Source: Chrysomallon squamiferum (taxonomy: Eukaryota > Mollusca > Gastropoda > Neomphalida > Peltospiridae). From it: a stretch of 62,000 nt of DNA. A program made the translations under genes and the position numbers. The notes below the pieces were generated by a model. The model did not search any database, was not told the DNA's origin, and saw only the letters and a list, made by a program, of their open reading frames with translations. This document shows positions 25,233 through 38,433 of this stretch, one piece after another. Location: assembly GCA_012295275.1 (NCBI GenBank), contig CM022665.1, forward strand, positions 8,608,976-8,670,975, given 5' to 3'. Position 1 is the first letter of the stretch. Every line of letters begins with the position of its first letter.

Positions 25233-28200
25233 ATGGAAGCTATTGAAAATTACAATACTGATTCTGATAATGACAGTGGAGATGAGGAAGTTAATTCTGA
25301 AACAAGCCAAATACAAATTTTAGAAGGTTCATCCGTATCTTTAAAACCTGTGGATTTCTTTGGTTTGGAAAACAATGAGGACAGTGATGAACCACTAAAT
25401 AAAAAAATTAAATGTGAAAAAGAAGATAAGAATGATATGGTCATAGTGCAAGGAAATCCCATTGAAATACCAAAGTCAGACTTCTGGAAAGATATGACAC
25501 ATAAACAAATTGTCTTTATAAACAATTCAAACAGTTGTGAAAGCCATCAGAATGTAAAACCAGGAAAAACAATTATTACCTCCAAAAATTCAAACCATTC
25601 AAAAAGAGCAGGTTCTGTAAATTCCACAGTTAAAAGAACATTAGAAACATCAGCAAAAAACAATTCAGGAACATCATCTACATTTTCTACTAACAAACCT
25701 AAATATGTAAAGGCAAAGCCAGTTAATTTAATACCATTAAAACCAGCTGTTCATTCAGTATCAGACTCAGTGCCATTACTGAGCATTATTCCATCCAGTC
25801 AGACTTCACAAAATGTACAGGAAAAGTCAAATTTTACAGGAGTTTTATCAAATGCTTCTTCTCAAGTATTATATAATATAGTACAGTCACCACAGACAGT
25901 CCAGGCAGTGATACAGAGTAGTCATGCAGCAATACCTTCCACAAATACAGAAGCTACAAATGTAGTACAGCAGATACAAGTTTCAGGAACAGATTCTACT
26001 TTGAGAGCAATGCTTAACAGCCCATTTGCGCCATTACAACCAAAACATAACACGAGCTGTCAAGGAAATAATTTTCCAACACCATGTTTAATATCCAACA
26101 TTCCAAATACAGTTCAGATCCCTATTCAGACACTGCTTATACCTGTTCAAGGTGATCAGCCTGCCAAACTTGTTCAGCTGTTTCCAACAAACAGTCCATC
26201 AGGTCAGAATGTACCACAAAAAAATGTTAAAGATAACCAACCACAGACTCTACCTTCTGTTGTTCCATTAATAAATTTGATTCCTGCCACACAGCAAATA
26301 ACATTGCTTGTTCCTTCAAGTCAGTCCTCTGACGACTTGACACAGAGAGGCAAGTCTGATCCCAACAGACAGGTTCCAGGAGCTCAGCAGTTACAAGATT
26401 TAGCTATGCAGTTTAGCTCACAAGATAAAATGAAATCAGAGTTATTGAGACTTTTGCAGTGTCCTGTTTCCTCATTGCCTGTAACGTTAAACACTTCCAC
26501 TTTGGAAGCAACTGCTGACAATACACAAAATATTCAGACAAATGCAAATAGTTTTAAAAGAACACTTCCTAAAGCCACAAATTCAGACTTTAATAAGGTA
26601 TTTTCAGGAAATGAAATGTTTAACATTGAAGGAAAAGTGACGTGTTTGTTAAACAAACCTGTTATAAAAAAGAAGCCGCCAACTCGACTTGAAAGATCCT
26701 TTTTTGGTCATGTATCCATGATAAATAGGATCAAATGGAATCAAAGCCAGTATAGTCATCTGTTACTGTCTGCTAGCATGGATGGAACATTTAAGGTTTA
26801 TAATGGACTAAGCAGTTCAAACACAGATGCTGTTCTTCAAGTGTGTAAAAGCCATTCTAAAGCTATTAAAGATGCAGAATGGAATGGTGAGGGCAGATCA
26901 GTGCTAACCTGCAGTTTTGACCAAACAGCTGTAATAACAGATGTTGAAACAGGTATTTTTGAAGATGTAAAATATATTTTTAACATGCTTCTCAAATTTA
27001 CAAAAAATAATAATAATTGAATTTTTATTTGTTGTTGGTATTGATTGCATTTTCAGATTTATTACTTACCTTTTAAATCAGATTTATAAGATTTTACAGA
27101 TTCATGAAAACTCACAATCATAGGCAAAACATTTTTTAAGTATTTCAAAATTTATGGATTTGAATGTCATCTTTAGTTATTTCATTGCTAAATGTTAAGA
27201 TAAGATTTTATTATCTTCTTTGTAAAGAATAAATTGCTTTTATTAAATAAAAATTCTTTCTTTTTCTAGGGAACATCCTTTGTAAACTACCACATGATTC
27301 CTTTGTTTCTTGTGGAAAATTTCATCCACTCCTTGATAAAACTGTTGTCACAGGTTCAAAAAATTTAATTCAGACCTGGGACATTCGTATGCCAGACAAG
27401 CCAGTCAGAATATTCAAATATAAAGATAAACTGGGTCAAGTAAGAGTTTGATTGTTGAGTATTTCTTTGATATGATAAATTCTGCTTGTTATATGCCCAT
27501 CTGTGGCAGAAGTATTTATTTTCTGTTGTGAGAGAATTTTGAAAGTGCATTTATAAAAAAAACAAATCAGAAAATATATATATTTACCTCACCCTTTAAT
27601 TAAATTATGGAAATTTAAATAGACATTTGTTGTTTAATTATATTTGTTCATTTTTATATATATATATTTAAATTTGCTTGTTTTGTAGATTCAAGATGTT
27701 TTGTTTTGTAAAGATGGTCAGCAGCTTTTCAGTGCCAGTGGAGTTGTTTCAAGAGACTCTGCTGATCGCAGTATTATGGCCTGGGATTGCAGTACAGGTG
27801 CTGTGTTGTCAAACCAGATTTTTCAGGTAAAGCTAAAATATTGGAAAATCATATTTATTTACTTCTACAAAATAAATTTAGTTCTTATCTACTTCAACAG
27901 TTCTATTTTAAATGATAACTAGAATCACAGATTATTGTATAAATAGGCACTCAAAAGCACCTCTGTTTCTGGCCTGCCATACTATTTTTACCTATTTGTG
28001 CTGACTTTTGAACAACTGATTTATTCTCTGTATGAGATCCTTTCTTAATAAAAACAAAAAGTAAACAATCTAAATTCAGATGACTTCAGTTTCTTAACTC
28101 TTGTTGTGCTCTAACAATAGTCTTCTTATTTGTGATAGTTTAGTCAGTAGTATTTTTCTATGATTGTGGCAGCACCGTGGAAATAATAATGGAATTAGTG

Positions 28201-30519
28201 TTAGTGGGAAAAATTAAGCTTGGGTTTGATATTTGCTTCATAAAGTCCAATCCCACATTTACATTACACATCAGCAAACTTGTAAATACTATTATTACAC
28301 TGTAATTCATATCCATCCAGCTTTTGTCCATATTTTCTTTAAACTCGTTGTAAAGTGTTTTGAGCCCCACTCTCAGGAGGAAAGGGCATACAACAACATT
28401 TTTATTATTATAATATTACAACTTTTACTAGCACTAAGATTGTAACTCAATGCTGAAGAAAACTGCAACTTGATAAAAGAAAAAAGAAGATTCCCCCCAC
28501 CAAAAGATTTTTTAAATTATCTTTTCTAAATGTATATCATCATCTAGATCTTTTCATTCTGATTAATTTGGTATAAAAACTAATTTTATAGTTGAAGTGA
28601 AATTAGGAATTTTCCCCCAAAAAAGAAAAATGTTATCTAGTGCAAATGAATGATTTTGTGAACTTTGGCTTGACATTCATATGTTAACATACTTTGCAGA
28701 GTTATAAAAAAATTTAGACTGAATATTTGGTACTCATAGTATCACATATTATGAAATAAACTTGGACAGAGACAGTCAAGATTTCTCCAAAATGGCAATT
28801 GTACCAACAAATTAAATATGAAAAAATTCTTAATTTTGGAACCATATGACTGACAACTTTGAATTTATCACTGAAATGAAAATGAAAATCACTTTTGAGT
28901 ACCTAGTATAAGAATAATAAAAATACAGTTCTGTTATCTGAAAATATTATTAAAATGTAATGTGAAAATTAGAAAATAGTTTTATGTTCAGATTTGTTTA
29001 CATGTATAAAAAAAAAGAAAATAGAAATATTTTAATGTCAGAATAATCTATCTTCATAGTAAAATCTTCTCGTTTTTTATTTATTTCAGGAATGTTATTT
29101 ATGCACATTAAAATGTAATGTGAAAGTTAGAAAATGGTTTCATGGTCAGATTTGTTTACATGTATAAAAAGGAAGAAAATAGACTAATCTACCATCATTA
29201 TAAAATTTATTTCAGGAACGTTATTTATGCACACGACTAAAGTTGCATCCTGTGAGGGACTTATTTTTGAGTCAGACTCAAGGAGGCTACATTGCTATAT
29301 TTTCCACAAAATATCCTTATGACATGGTGTGGTCAAGGCGATATGAAGGACATAAGGTATGTTATCTGGCCAAATTTTACTTAGTTTCATATCATCATAG
29401 TATCCTTTTTATACAGATATTTCAAAGATGGCCTAAATTTTACTAGTTCAGAGGTACCTTGACTTATGAGTTTTCCAAGTTATGAGCAGTTGCCCAGTCA
29501 ATTTTTGCTTTGAGTTGCAAGCCAAAATCCGTGTTATGAGCAAGCTTCAGATACCCTGCTGCAAGTTGGTGCAATGAACAACATAACATCTGGCCAGCAT
29601 CCCGCATCTCACTTGTTTGCTTCACATGGTTACCTAGCCATGGAAGCATCTCTGTTGTGTTGTGCTCGTGTTTTGTGCAGTATTTGGTCACATTTCCATG
29701 GATCCTAAGAAAGTGAGTGCAAAGGACAGTGCTGAGAAGAAGAAGTGAATTAAAGCAAGAAATCATAGAAAAACATGAGCAAGGTGTGCGTGTAGTCAAC
29801 ATGGCTAGTCAGTATGAGCATAGTACTTTTACAGTATGTACCATACTGAAGCAGAAGGAGTCGATAAAGGCTGTAACTCCAGCCAAAGGCGTTAAAATCA
29901 TTTCTAAGCTGCGGACCTCTGTCCATGAAAAGAGGGAGAAACCCTATCCATGTACACTTTATAAAACCAATTTATTTCTTTACATTCTCTTTTATTTTGT
30001 TTTTTTACAATATTTGTCATTTATACATGGATTTTTCTTATTTAATAACACGTTACAAAAAATTGGGGTGGTTTTTGGGGGGCTGGGACTGATTAATGGT
30101 ATTTCATTTAATTTCATTTGGGAAAATTGATTTGATATATACAAGCAAACTGAGTTACAATTTCAGTCACTGAACGAATTAAACTCGTAACTCAAGGCAC
30201 CACAGTGTTTTTAGAGCTATTAAAATGTACCACTTATGACATTTTACAATATATTATACAAGTGATATATATTTGTCTGTGTACTGTTTATTTACAGACT
30301 GATGGTTATGACATTGGTTTTGACATAAGTACAGATGGCAGTGTGGTGGTGAGTGGCAGCACTGATGGCATTCTTCACTGTTACAGCAATTTCACTGGTA
30401 AACTCTGGCGCACACTGAAAACTGGGTTTGATGTCTGCCTTGATGCTGCTTTCCATCCTGTGCTTCCAAGTACTGTTGCTTGTTGCAGTACACAAGGACA
30501 AATAAAGATTTTCCATTGA
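25233..30519 (+). CDS. WDR25: WD repeat-containing protein 25
   Basis: Five coding exons: 25233-26952, 27270-27439, 27689-27826, 29216-29356, 30298-30519; 796 residues, versus about 544 in human. The ATG at 25233 follows an acceptor, and MEAIENYNTDSDNDSGDEE matches the acidic vertebrate N-terminus (the in-frame ATG at 25218 would be intronic). Residues about 100-480 are a long Ser/Gln/Asn/Pro-rich disordered region in one exon. The C-terminal 300 residues form a WD40 propeller starting near residue 490: FGHVSMINRIKWN, LLSASMDGTFKVYNG, SRDSADRSIMAWD, RRYEGHK, LPSTVACCSTQGQIKIFH. The family resembles the splicing factor PRP17/CDC40, but the role of WDR25 is not well established. AATAAA lies at 30537. 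Its intron before exon 4 holds a partial exon duplication and the last intron holds a Tigger relic. Confidence 0.93.
28957..29237 (+). repeat. Tandem duplication carrying a decoy WDR25 splice acceptor
   Basis: Two adjacent copies of a segment of about 130-155 bp (copy 1 ending about 29115, copy 2 ending inside WDR25 coding exon 4 at 29216). Each holds ATGTAATGTGAAA, a TTTACATGTATAAAAA stretch, a TTTATTTCAG acceptor and the exon start GAA(C/T)GTTATTTATGCACA. The first copy's acceptor at 29089 leads to an open frame that ends in TAA after about 25 codons, so it is a pseudo-exon. Confidence 0.85.
29449..30205 (+). mobile_element. Internally deleted Tigger/pogo-type DNA transposon
   Basis: The left end CAGAGGTACCTTGACTTATG and the reverse complement of the right end CTGTGGTGCCTTGAGTTACG are imperfect inverted repeats of the Tigger type. 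From 29698 the + strand reads MDPKKVSAKDSAEKKK and a TGA, then in a shifted frame LKQEIIEKHEQGVRVVNMAS and later KGVKIISK: the CENP-B-like DNA-binding N-terminus of a Tigger transposase. The DDE catalytic region is missing; the whole element is about 0.76 kb. It lies inside the last WDR25 intron and is inactive. Confidence 0.88.
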
Positions 30520-32073
30520 TTCAAAAAGAGCATTACAATAAAAATCTGATTCTGATAAAAATCCATTATCTGAAATTCTGAAATCTAAAACTTTATTTTA
30601 TATTTTTTTTAATCAGCTAGAGGTTGATAGCTTTCAGATGCTTCAGTAAATACAAACTTTCTTTCAAAATATTTATTCAAGATGTTGGATAAAACTATTT
30701 TCAGGCTATGTCTGTAAGTTGTATATGAATTATAAAGAGATTAAGACTGGAGTCTCATTATATTCTAAAATAAAACAAAATTCTGCAGTTGAAGACACTT
30801 ACAATAAGGGTGCTCAACCTTTATTTCTACAATTTCCCACAACTGTTTTTTTTTTTCTTTTGTACTTATTTAATTTTTATATATATATGTGTGTGTGTGT
30901 GTGTGTATATTATTTTTATTTTATTTTTTTGTAATATTTTATAACTAATGATTTGATCACAGTATTGTTATATTACTATAATTACTACTTCTTATATATA
31001 TTGTTTTTTAATTATCCAGACTTTTGTCAGATAGATTGATGATAATGTACTATTGTTGTTATAAAATATAATTCATTGTTCCTACAAAATATGTTGTTTG
31101 TTATTTGTAATATATGTGTTCTTGGTAGTGAGCTGAATTTATGTGGGACCTACAAATCTTATCTGAGGTTTCATGGCTTACAAGATCAGCCCAGCTTAAC
31201 ACATTTATTTGAGCCATGCCATCCATATGTATAAAGTATATTATAAAGCTGTGGTTTTTGTTTTAATCCTTCCAGCTAGAAGATAAAAAAAAAAAATTAT
31301 TCGTGAATAGCTATTAGTATTGCATAGTGAGTTCCTCTCTCATCCATTCACATCAACAATACTGAATAATGCAAAAATATTTTTAGTGAAGTTGAAATAA
31401 AAGTAAGTTTTATTTAAATATTCTAAAAACAGGACATGTATTATGCTGAAATTAGATGGCTGATATCAACAACAAAAAACCCACCAAAACTAAACATTAT
31501 AGAAAACTGCAAGATTTCTGTAACAACTATTTCAAAACAGAACTAAAGTTACTAATGTTAACTTTTTTTTTTTTTTTTTTTTTTGAAGGCAAGAAACAAG
31601 TACCAAACTATCATAAACTGGAAATATATAAACTTAATTTAATTTATTTTATTATTATTATTATTTTATATAAATTACTTTTTCAAAACGTTGAAAATGG
31701 TATATGAGAAAAACAGCAAACGAGAGAAGGGAAATTATTACAGAACAATTAAAAATGAAGGCTATTTCCACCTCGCAGAAACATAGATACATGCTTAAAT
31801 GAAATAATATTTTTAAATGTAATTTTAGAACATATTTTAAAACTCTAATGATGCATTTGTATGATAAACATCCCTGAATATTTTGTAGCAAAGTCAAAAA
31901 GATAACCGTCTGACATTTTACGCTTTATTCTCAATCTCTGTTATTTTTGGTTGGTTCTGCGATTATCGGAGGAAACTAAGATGAAAGACAATAGGCGTAT
32001 CATTATTGAAAAGCAGTGTTAAGAAATGTAAACAGTAACCAAAATTGAATAAGAGAACAAGATAATTTTTGAA
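30520..32073. other. Intergenic spacer WDR25-CAMKMT
   Basis: The WDR25 3' UTR ends near 30542-30560. The rest is AT-rich with a short GT run near 30889-30906 and a T-run near 31563-31584. The few short open frames contain homopolymers and look spurious. The last 200 bp should hold the CAMKMT promoter. Confidence 0.5.
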
Positions 32074-35000
32074 ATGCAGGACAAAAACACTTCTTTAGCA
32101 TCATGTTTAGCAACAAGTATTAAAGCGAAACAAAGATGGAAGATACTATCGGAGGTTATTGGACTAGTTATTATAATTATTATGTGTTTTCGACTACCAA
32201 AGAAAGCGAAAATAATACCATTATGATAATGATTATCAATTTATAAAATTCAGTATTTCAACTATTTGATCACAACAAAGTTTTTGAAAAATGAAGTTGT
32301 GTGTGTGTGTGTGTTAAAATAGAAAATTGATTGAACTTTTAAGGGTGACCACGTGTTAGTAAATTAATTTGTTCAGTGTCTTCTGAAGTTCACATGCACA
32401 AGGTGGCATGGTATAATTAAATGTATTTTGTGTTTTCACAGGCTTTGAATGGAAGAAAGTCGAGAGAAACATCTGAGAATGTTGTATCTGTGAGAAGATT
32501 TCAGTGTTATGGTCTGTTCAATGTAGAAACAGTCATCAAAAGTGATAAAGATGCTCTGTGGACTGAATACACTTGTTCAGAATTTCCACAGTTCAAATTA
32601 ATAGTCAGGTTGTGTTTTAATGACAATTTGCATTAACACTGATGAGATAATTAAGTGATATTCTACCAATGGGTGCCTTTTTCTTTAAATAATGTAGGCA
32701 TATAAATATTTATAAAAGACAGTAACTGTTTATTTATGTTAATTTTCATTTATCACAAATTTCAGAAAAGAGGGAAAGGACATGATGGTATATGTGAGTT
32801 TCATTATAAAAATACAAACAGTAGAGAGAGTCATTAGCTGTGCCACTCTAAGTCTGCATACATTTGTTCCACAATACATATAAAATGTATAAATCTTTTG
32901 GTTTAATTGATTGCATCAGTTTACACTAAATTCATTGTTAATCCATTGTACTGTTATCAAATGACAAAAGTAAATTATCCTGGCTATGATTCTTATTCCT
33001 GTATGATGTGTATCTTATATAATAAGTTATTTAGATCTGTATTATCTTTTTAGGCACCTTAGTGGCACAGTAAAACCAGAAACTCTTCAGGGATTCAATA
33101 ACACTGGCAATGTGTGTAAGCATATTATGCTTTTGTTTCATTTGTTTGTTTATTTTAATAAATTTACATTGATTAACTGAAAGATGTTGATGTATATGAT
33201 ACATTTGGTAAAATTGTATAAACTTACATAAATATATATTTTTTAAATATAAAGTAATTATGTTTAGCAATGTGATTACCTTTTAATTTTTTCTTTTATG
33301 TTTTTCATATTGCAGGCATTTGGCCTTCAGAAGAGGTTATGACATACTTTTGTTTGAAAAACGCTTCCTGGTTTAGGTAAAAAAAAAATAATAAAAAAAT
33401 TAACTTTATCTGGAATGGAGGCATGGTTCTCTTTCTTCTCATCCAGGTCAAATATATACCAGTAATTTCTTGACTAATCAGTTCACCTTTGAAAACCATT
33501 CCATTTCATTTTCATAAATTTGATTCCTTAATGTTAATATTATGAAAATGCATCTGTTGTTAAAACAAAATATTGATGTGTTAACGTTTAAAAATTTACA
33601 CACTCAGCATTAATCTGGAAGTTTATAACAGATTTTCTAAACTGGAAATAATACATTAGCCCTATATGACTGAGTATAAGATAAATTGTATTATTATAAT
33701 CAGTCACTTGAGAAATGTCCACCATTTTGTTATTTTGAAATATATCTTGCAGGGATAAATCTGTCTGTGAACTTGGTGGTGGAATGACATGCTTAGCTGG
33801 AATGTCTGTAGGTTTTTTTTAATATCTGTAAATGATAATGATTAATCTTTTTTTTATTAGATAGCCATTTACCAGACATGCAGTAACTATATAAGTAATA
33901 AACATTCAAATAGACACATGCATAAAAAAAAGAAGAAGAAACCCAACAAAATTAAGCAGATTTCATTATTTTATGCAGTTTAATAATAGGAAGAAAAAGC
34001 ATATATTTCATTGTATCTGTACGAGTAATAAATATTATTAACATCAAAATGGATTTTAAATTTAAGTATTTTCACATATCTAAAAATATTACTGTAGCTA
34101 CTTCTATGAGATCATTTTGTTTTGTTCAAATTCACTTAGTTGTTATTCAGTCCTTGTTTATTATTTAAGGTTGCTGTTTATTCCAGTCCAGCTTGCATGG
34201 AACTCACTGATGGGAATGAAGATTCCATAAAAAGTAGAACAAAAATAAAAAAAATTCATTAATCAGGAAACCCTTTGACATTTTAGTCCTTTTTAATACT
34301 TAAAATATGATAATTATTTAACATATAAATTTTGAACATATGTTGCAGTAAAGTGTAAATTTACAGCACAAAGTAAAATGATACTTATCATCTTTGGATT
34401 TATGTTCAAGTTCTTTTATTGCATCTTTACATGCAATTGCCCTGATTCTGGGCACACTTTTAATGTGGCTTAATTTAAATTGATGAAAAGATGTTGAGAA
34501 TAAACTGTATTGCACAAATCACCTGGTTAAAATCCATAGTGTAGTAAATATTTACAGAAATATTGCTGATCTTTGAAACTGAAATGTCAAATGCATGAAT
34601 AGACTGTAATACGAAGTTACACATTTCAGATGAACCATACCTCAAACCCTATATATTTTCTGAATCTCAAGATAATTGATTTTAGCATTATTATTTCACT
34701 GCTATTAAAATATCTTTTATTCTCAATTTCAGATCTTAATTTTATGTTGAAAGAAAATCATCAGCTCTTTGATTCAACATATATAAATACTAGGTAATGT
34801 TGATTTTAAATTTATATGTATCATGAAACTAAATTTTCATTATGCTATTACTGCTGTTAAAAATGAACATATGCAGAATAAAATGTTTTTATTGAAATAA
34901 AGATCCATAAATTAAGCCCCACATTTATTACAAGATTAAAATGTTACTAAATAATCTTTCTAATGTTTAATATTTAATATTTAATATTTTCTTTATCATC

Positions 35001-36881
35001 TTAGCAAACCAGACTAAATAATCCATGTCTTCATATTAATCAAACTTTATACTAGGTCCTTGCAGTAAAGTATTACCATAAAAATCCAAGAATGTAATAA
35101 TAAAACCCCTACTTTTGACTGAATTGTTATTGATGTTTTCACTGTATTTGATAGAGTATTAATGCATTAAAGTTTCATTTTAATCAGGCGTTTTTTGGCT
35201 GAATATATTTGTAACAGAAGAATATTTTTTATTACTTAAGTTAATTTTTAACAAACATCTTTAGACAGAATCTCTTTATAAATCTTATAATTGCATTGTT
35301 TATTATTCATTTTTTAAATGTACAGAGTGTTGAAATGGGGTCCATCTGGTGTAGATGAAGACTTGGTGAACAAGTTTGATTTTGTTTTGTGTGCAGATTG
35401 GTAAGAATATTTTTCTTTTTCTTATTTACTTTATTTGTATCTCATTGTTTTTTATTGTTTTGTTGGAGTTTTTTTCTTCTTCCTTTTTTTGGATAATACA
35501 ACAATTTATTGAAAGGTAATTGTCATAATCAGGTAAAAATACACTTCATAAACTTCATTTATTGTAAACAAACAATGTTTGTTTTATTTTATTTTTTAAA
35601 TAAAATTTATATTAACAAAATTAAGATATATAAATTACAATTAAAATTATAATGAGCTGATATTTAAATAATTTTTATCATGTTAATTATTAGTTTCTTT
35701 CAATTTTTAATGGATAATAGCTAAATGTTTATAATGTTAATAACTTAGTTTTATTGAGATTGAACATTTTTTGTTTCAGTTTGTTTTTTGAAGAAGGTAG
35801 ACAGGATCTCTTGAACACATTACATTTATTACTTAAACCTGGTGTAAGTATTTAAATTTTATATTTGTTAATCATTCTACTGATCTTTTATAAACACAGA
35901 ACAAAGCAAAATTAATAAAAAGTTTTATACAATACATTTACCTATGAAAATTTACTTTTTCTTCCTCACTCTTTCTTTCTTTTATCTTTTTTAATGAAGT
36001 ATTCTTAATTTGACATAAATCTTATGTAAATACAGCAATTTTATGTTATGTTTTCCTTATATTCAAACAATAGTTATTGTTCTTAGATGTATCTTCTGTT
36101 ATTGCAAGAAAAAAGAAAACTTGAAGCATTTCATTTCAGGGAGAAGCTGTTATATTTGCTCCTTCTAGAGGAGAGACATTTCAGAAGTTTGTTGATCTTG
36201 CAGTTTCATTATTTACTGTAACAACCATTCAGATCTATGATGAAAAAGTGTGGTCCATGCATCAGCAGGTATATCAAATGTTATTACTTTATATTAGATT
36301 AAATTCTGCAATATAAAGAGTTATTTTTAAAAATGTGTTAGTTACAAAGTATCTGTCAAACAATATGATGGACTTTATAAATTATGTGTTGTAGGACTTT
36401 AATAGGAAAATAAAAGATTATAGCAGATCCATTTTCAAATGTCTAAAAAATCTGTTTATACTAATTGTCTATACTAAATAGGAATATATTTACCAGACGT
36501 TCTGTTAAAAAAAAAGAAAAAATGCCAGTTAAAAAAAAAGTACTCAACAAAACATTGTGTTCCTTTGTTTCCTATGGTTTTAAAATTAAGATGTTCAGAT
36601 CTTTGAAAAAAAAACGTACATAAAGTAATTACGGGCAAAATGTAAAATTTAATTTGTTTATGTTACATGGGTAACTGCAGGACCTGTACTAGTAATTAAA
36701 GACATATTTAAACATACATTTTTCTTTTATCTTTAATTTTATACTGTAATTACTAAATATCCACATTTATTTATCTGAGTTTTGTTTTCAGATGAAATCT
36801 AAAGGACCTGATCATTATGATGAAAATATTCATTTTCCACAATATCTGAACCTCAAGAAATGTTTTGAACCAGCACTTTGA
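32074..36881 (+). CDS. CAMKMT: Calmodulin-lysine N-methyltransferase
   Basis: Eleven exons: 32074-32154, 32442-32608, 33054-33115, 33316-33376, 33753-33807, 34170-34233, 34733-34793, 35326-35400, 35780-35843, 36140-36268, 36792-36881; phases close to 302 residues (human 323). The enzyme trimethylates Lys115 of calmodulin using S-adenosylmethionine (established for the mammalian protein). It is a seven-beta-strand methyltransferase of family 16: the SAM motif ELGGGMTCLAG (residues about 130-140), the acidic strand-2 loop ELTDGNEDSI, and the post-II motif DFVLCADCLFFEE (from about 202). SVRRFQCYGLFNVE and NTGNVCIWPSEEV are also family-specific. Start: the ATG at 32074 has an in-frame TAA 36 bp upstream, and exon 1 gives KAKQRWKILSE, equivalent to the vertebrate RWKLL block. 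The exon 1 donor (GAG/GTTATT) is weak. AATAAA lies at 36890. Confidence 0.95.
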
Positions 36882-38433
36882 TTTTACAAAATAAACACTC
36901 TCCATGACTCTTTCATTTACATATTTTTTATATAATTTTATTTATTTCTGAGATTAATAAATAACATATATTAAAATGTCCTGAATTTTATTTTTCTATT
37001 ATTTTATTCTCATGTTTTTTGTTGTTTTTTTCCAATGTTAAAGTTCTTAAATTACTGTAACATATAGTAAAATAATACAGTGATTGAATAAATGTTTTAT
37101 GACACCTCTGCATGTACAACTTATCAACTAATGGATGTCAAACCAAAAGTAAATATAAAGTACTATAAGGACAAAAATTCCAGATTCGTGTGTATGGGAA
37201 AATAGGACATCTATATTTAAAACTTGCATCAGTTGTGCAATATTTCCAAACAAAAAAGCATAACATGCCAGAATGTTTTGGTTCATCTACAAAGAAAATC
37301 ATGGGAGTTTTTAGGATCAAGAATAATTAAAACATTTATTCAGCCATTACTGGTTTTTATTTTAGTGTGTGAAGTTATTAGGCTGAAGTGTGAAAGTTTT
37401 AAGGTGTACATTCTTGTTATAGCACAAACAATTTTGGCTAATCTCAATGTATTACAGTGATATAAGTTCTTGAAGATGTAAATAGAAATGTTGAATATTA
37501 ACCCTTCAGGGCTGGTATTAAGTCTGACAGACCTAAGCACATTTGATCTTTAAATTTATTATTGAAAGAAGTGTGTGTTGGAGTTGTACTTTCCTATACC
37601 TTTCCAAAAAGGATTCTGTTTGCTCTATATTGAAGTATATGTAGACCACAGGGCTGTGGGTAACAGACCCAACACAAGCACTGATGAAATGCACTTTGGT
37701 TTGTACCATTCCAAAAAAGAAAAAAATAGAATGTTTTGCTACTTTCTATTTTACATAATGATGGCAAGATTGAAGAAAGCACAGGAGATCAACTTAAACC
37801 TGAAATCATAACATTTTATAATTTAACTAAAGGTGGAGTTCATGTCAAGGGAAAGAGAGAAAGACTCAATATTTTTGCCAGTAATGTTTAACATACATGC
37901 CAAACTCTTGGGTAATGAACTCTATTATGCCATAGATTTGTTTGTTTGTTGTTGTTTTTTGTTTAATGTATGCTGTGTATGAGACCCATTATAATTAGTC
38001 CTGTGTGAAAAAGTGCGAGCCTCGAGTGATTAACCAAAATGCGTTACAATAAATTATTGCAAAACCTCAGTCTTTCTAGAGATTTTGTACACTTTTTTTT
38101 CCTCTTTTATTTAATTATATATAAGCAAAATTATTCACTGAAAAACAGAATAAACATATAAAAACCAGACTTTTTAAAACATTTTATAATATTATTTTTA
38201 TTTTTCTATATGATACTACAATTTTTAAAGTGATTATAAAGGAAAACGATCTATTTTAAAGGCTGAATGATGTTAATTTTTTCATTATTCAAAAATGAGT
38301 TAATCAACAATCATACTATTTCAAAATATTGCAACTTCATTGTTGATGATAACTTCTGATTCAGAAACATAAACTGCTACACCATAATATAGTGAATGAA
38401 GTTACATTTGAAGAAAATTTATATGTATATACA
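36882..38433. other. Convergent spacer CAMKMT / orphan gene
   Basis: After the CAMKMT poly(A) signal (36890-36895) there is AT-rich sequence with short open frames (for example 37575-37811) that I cannot link to any family. TTTATT at 38197-38202 gives a minus-strand AATAAA suitable for the orphan gene. Nothing else seen. Confidence 0.5.
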
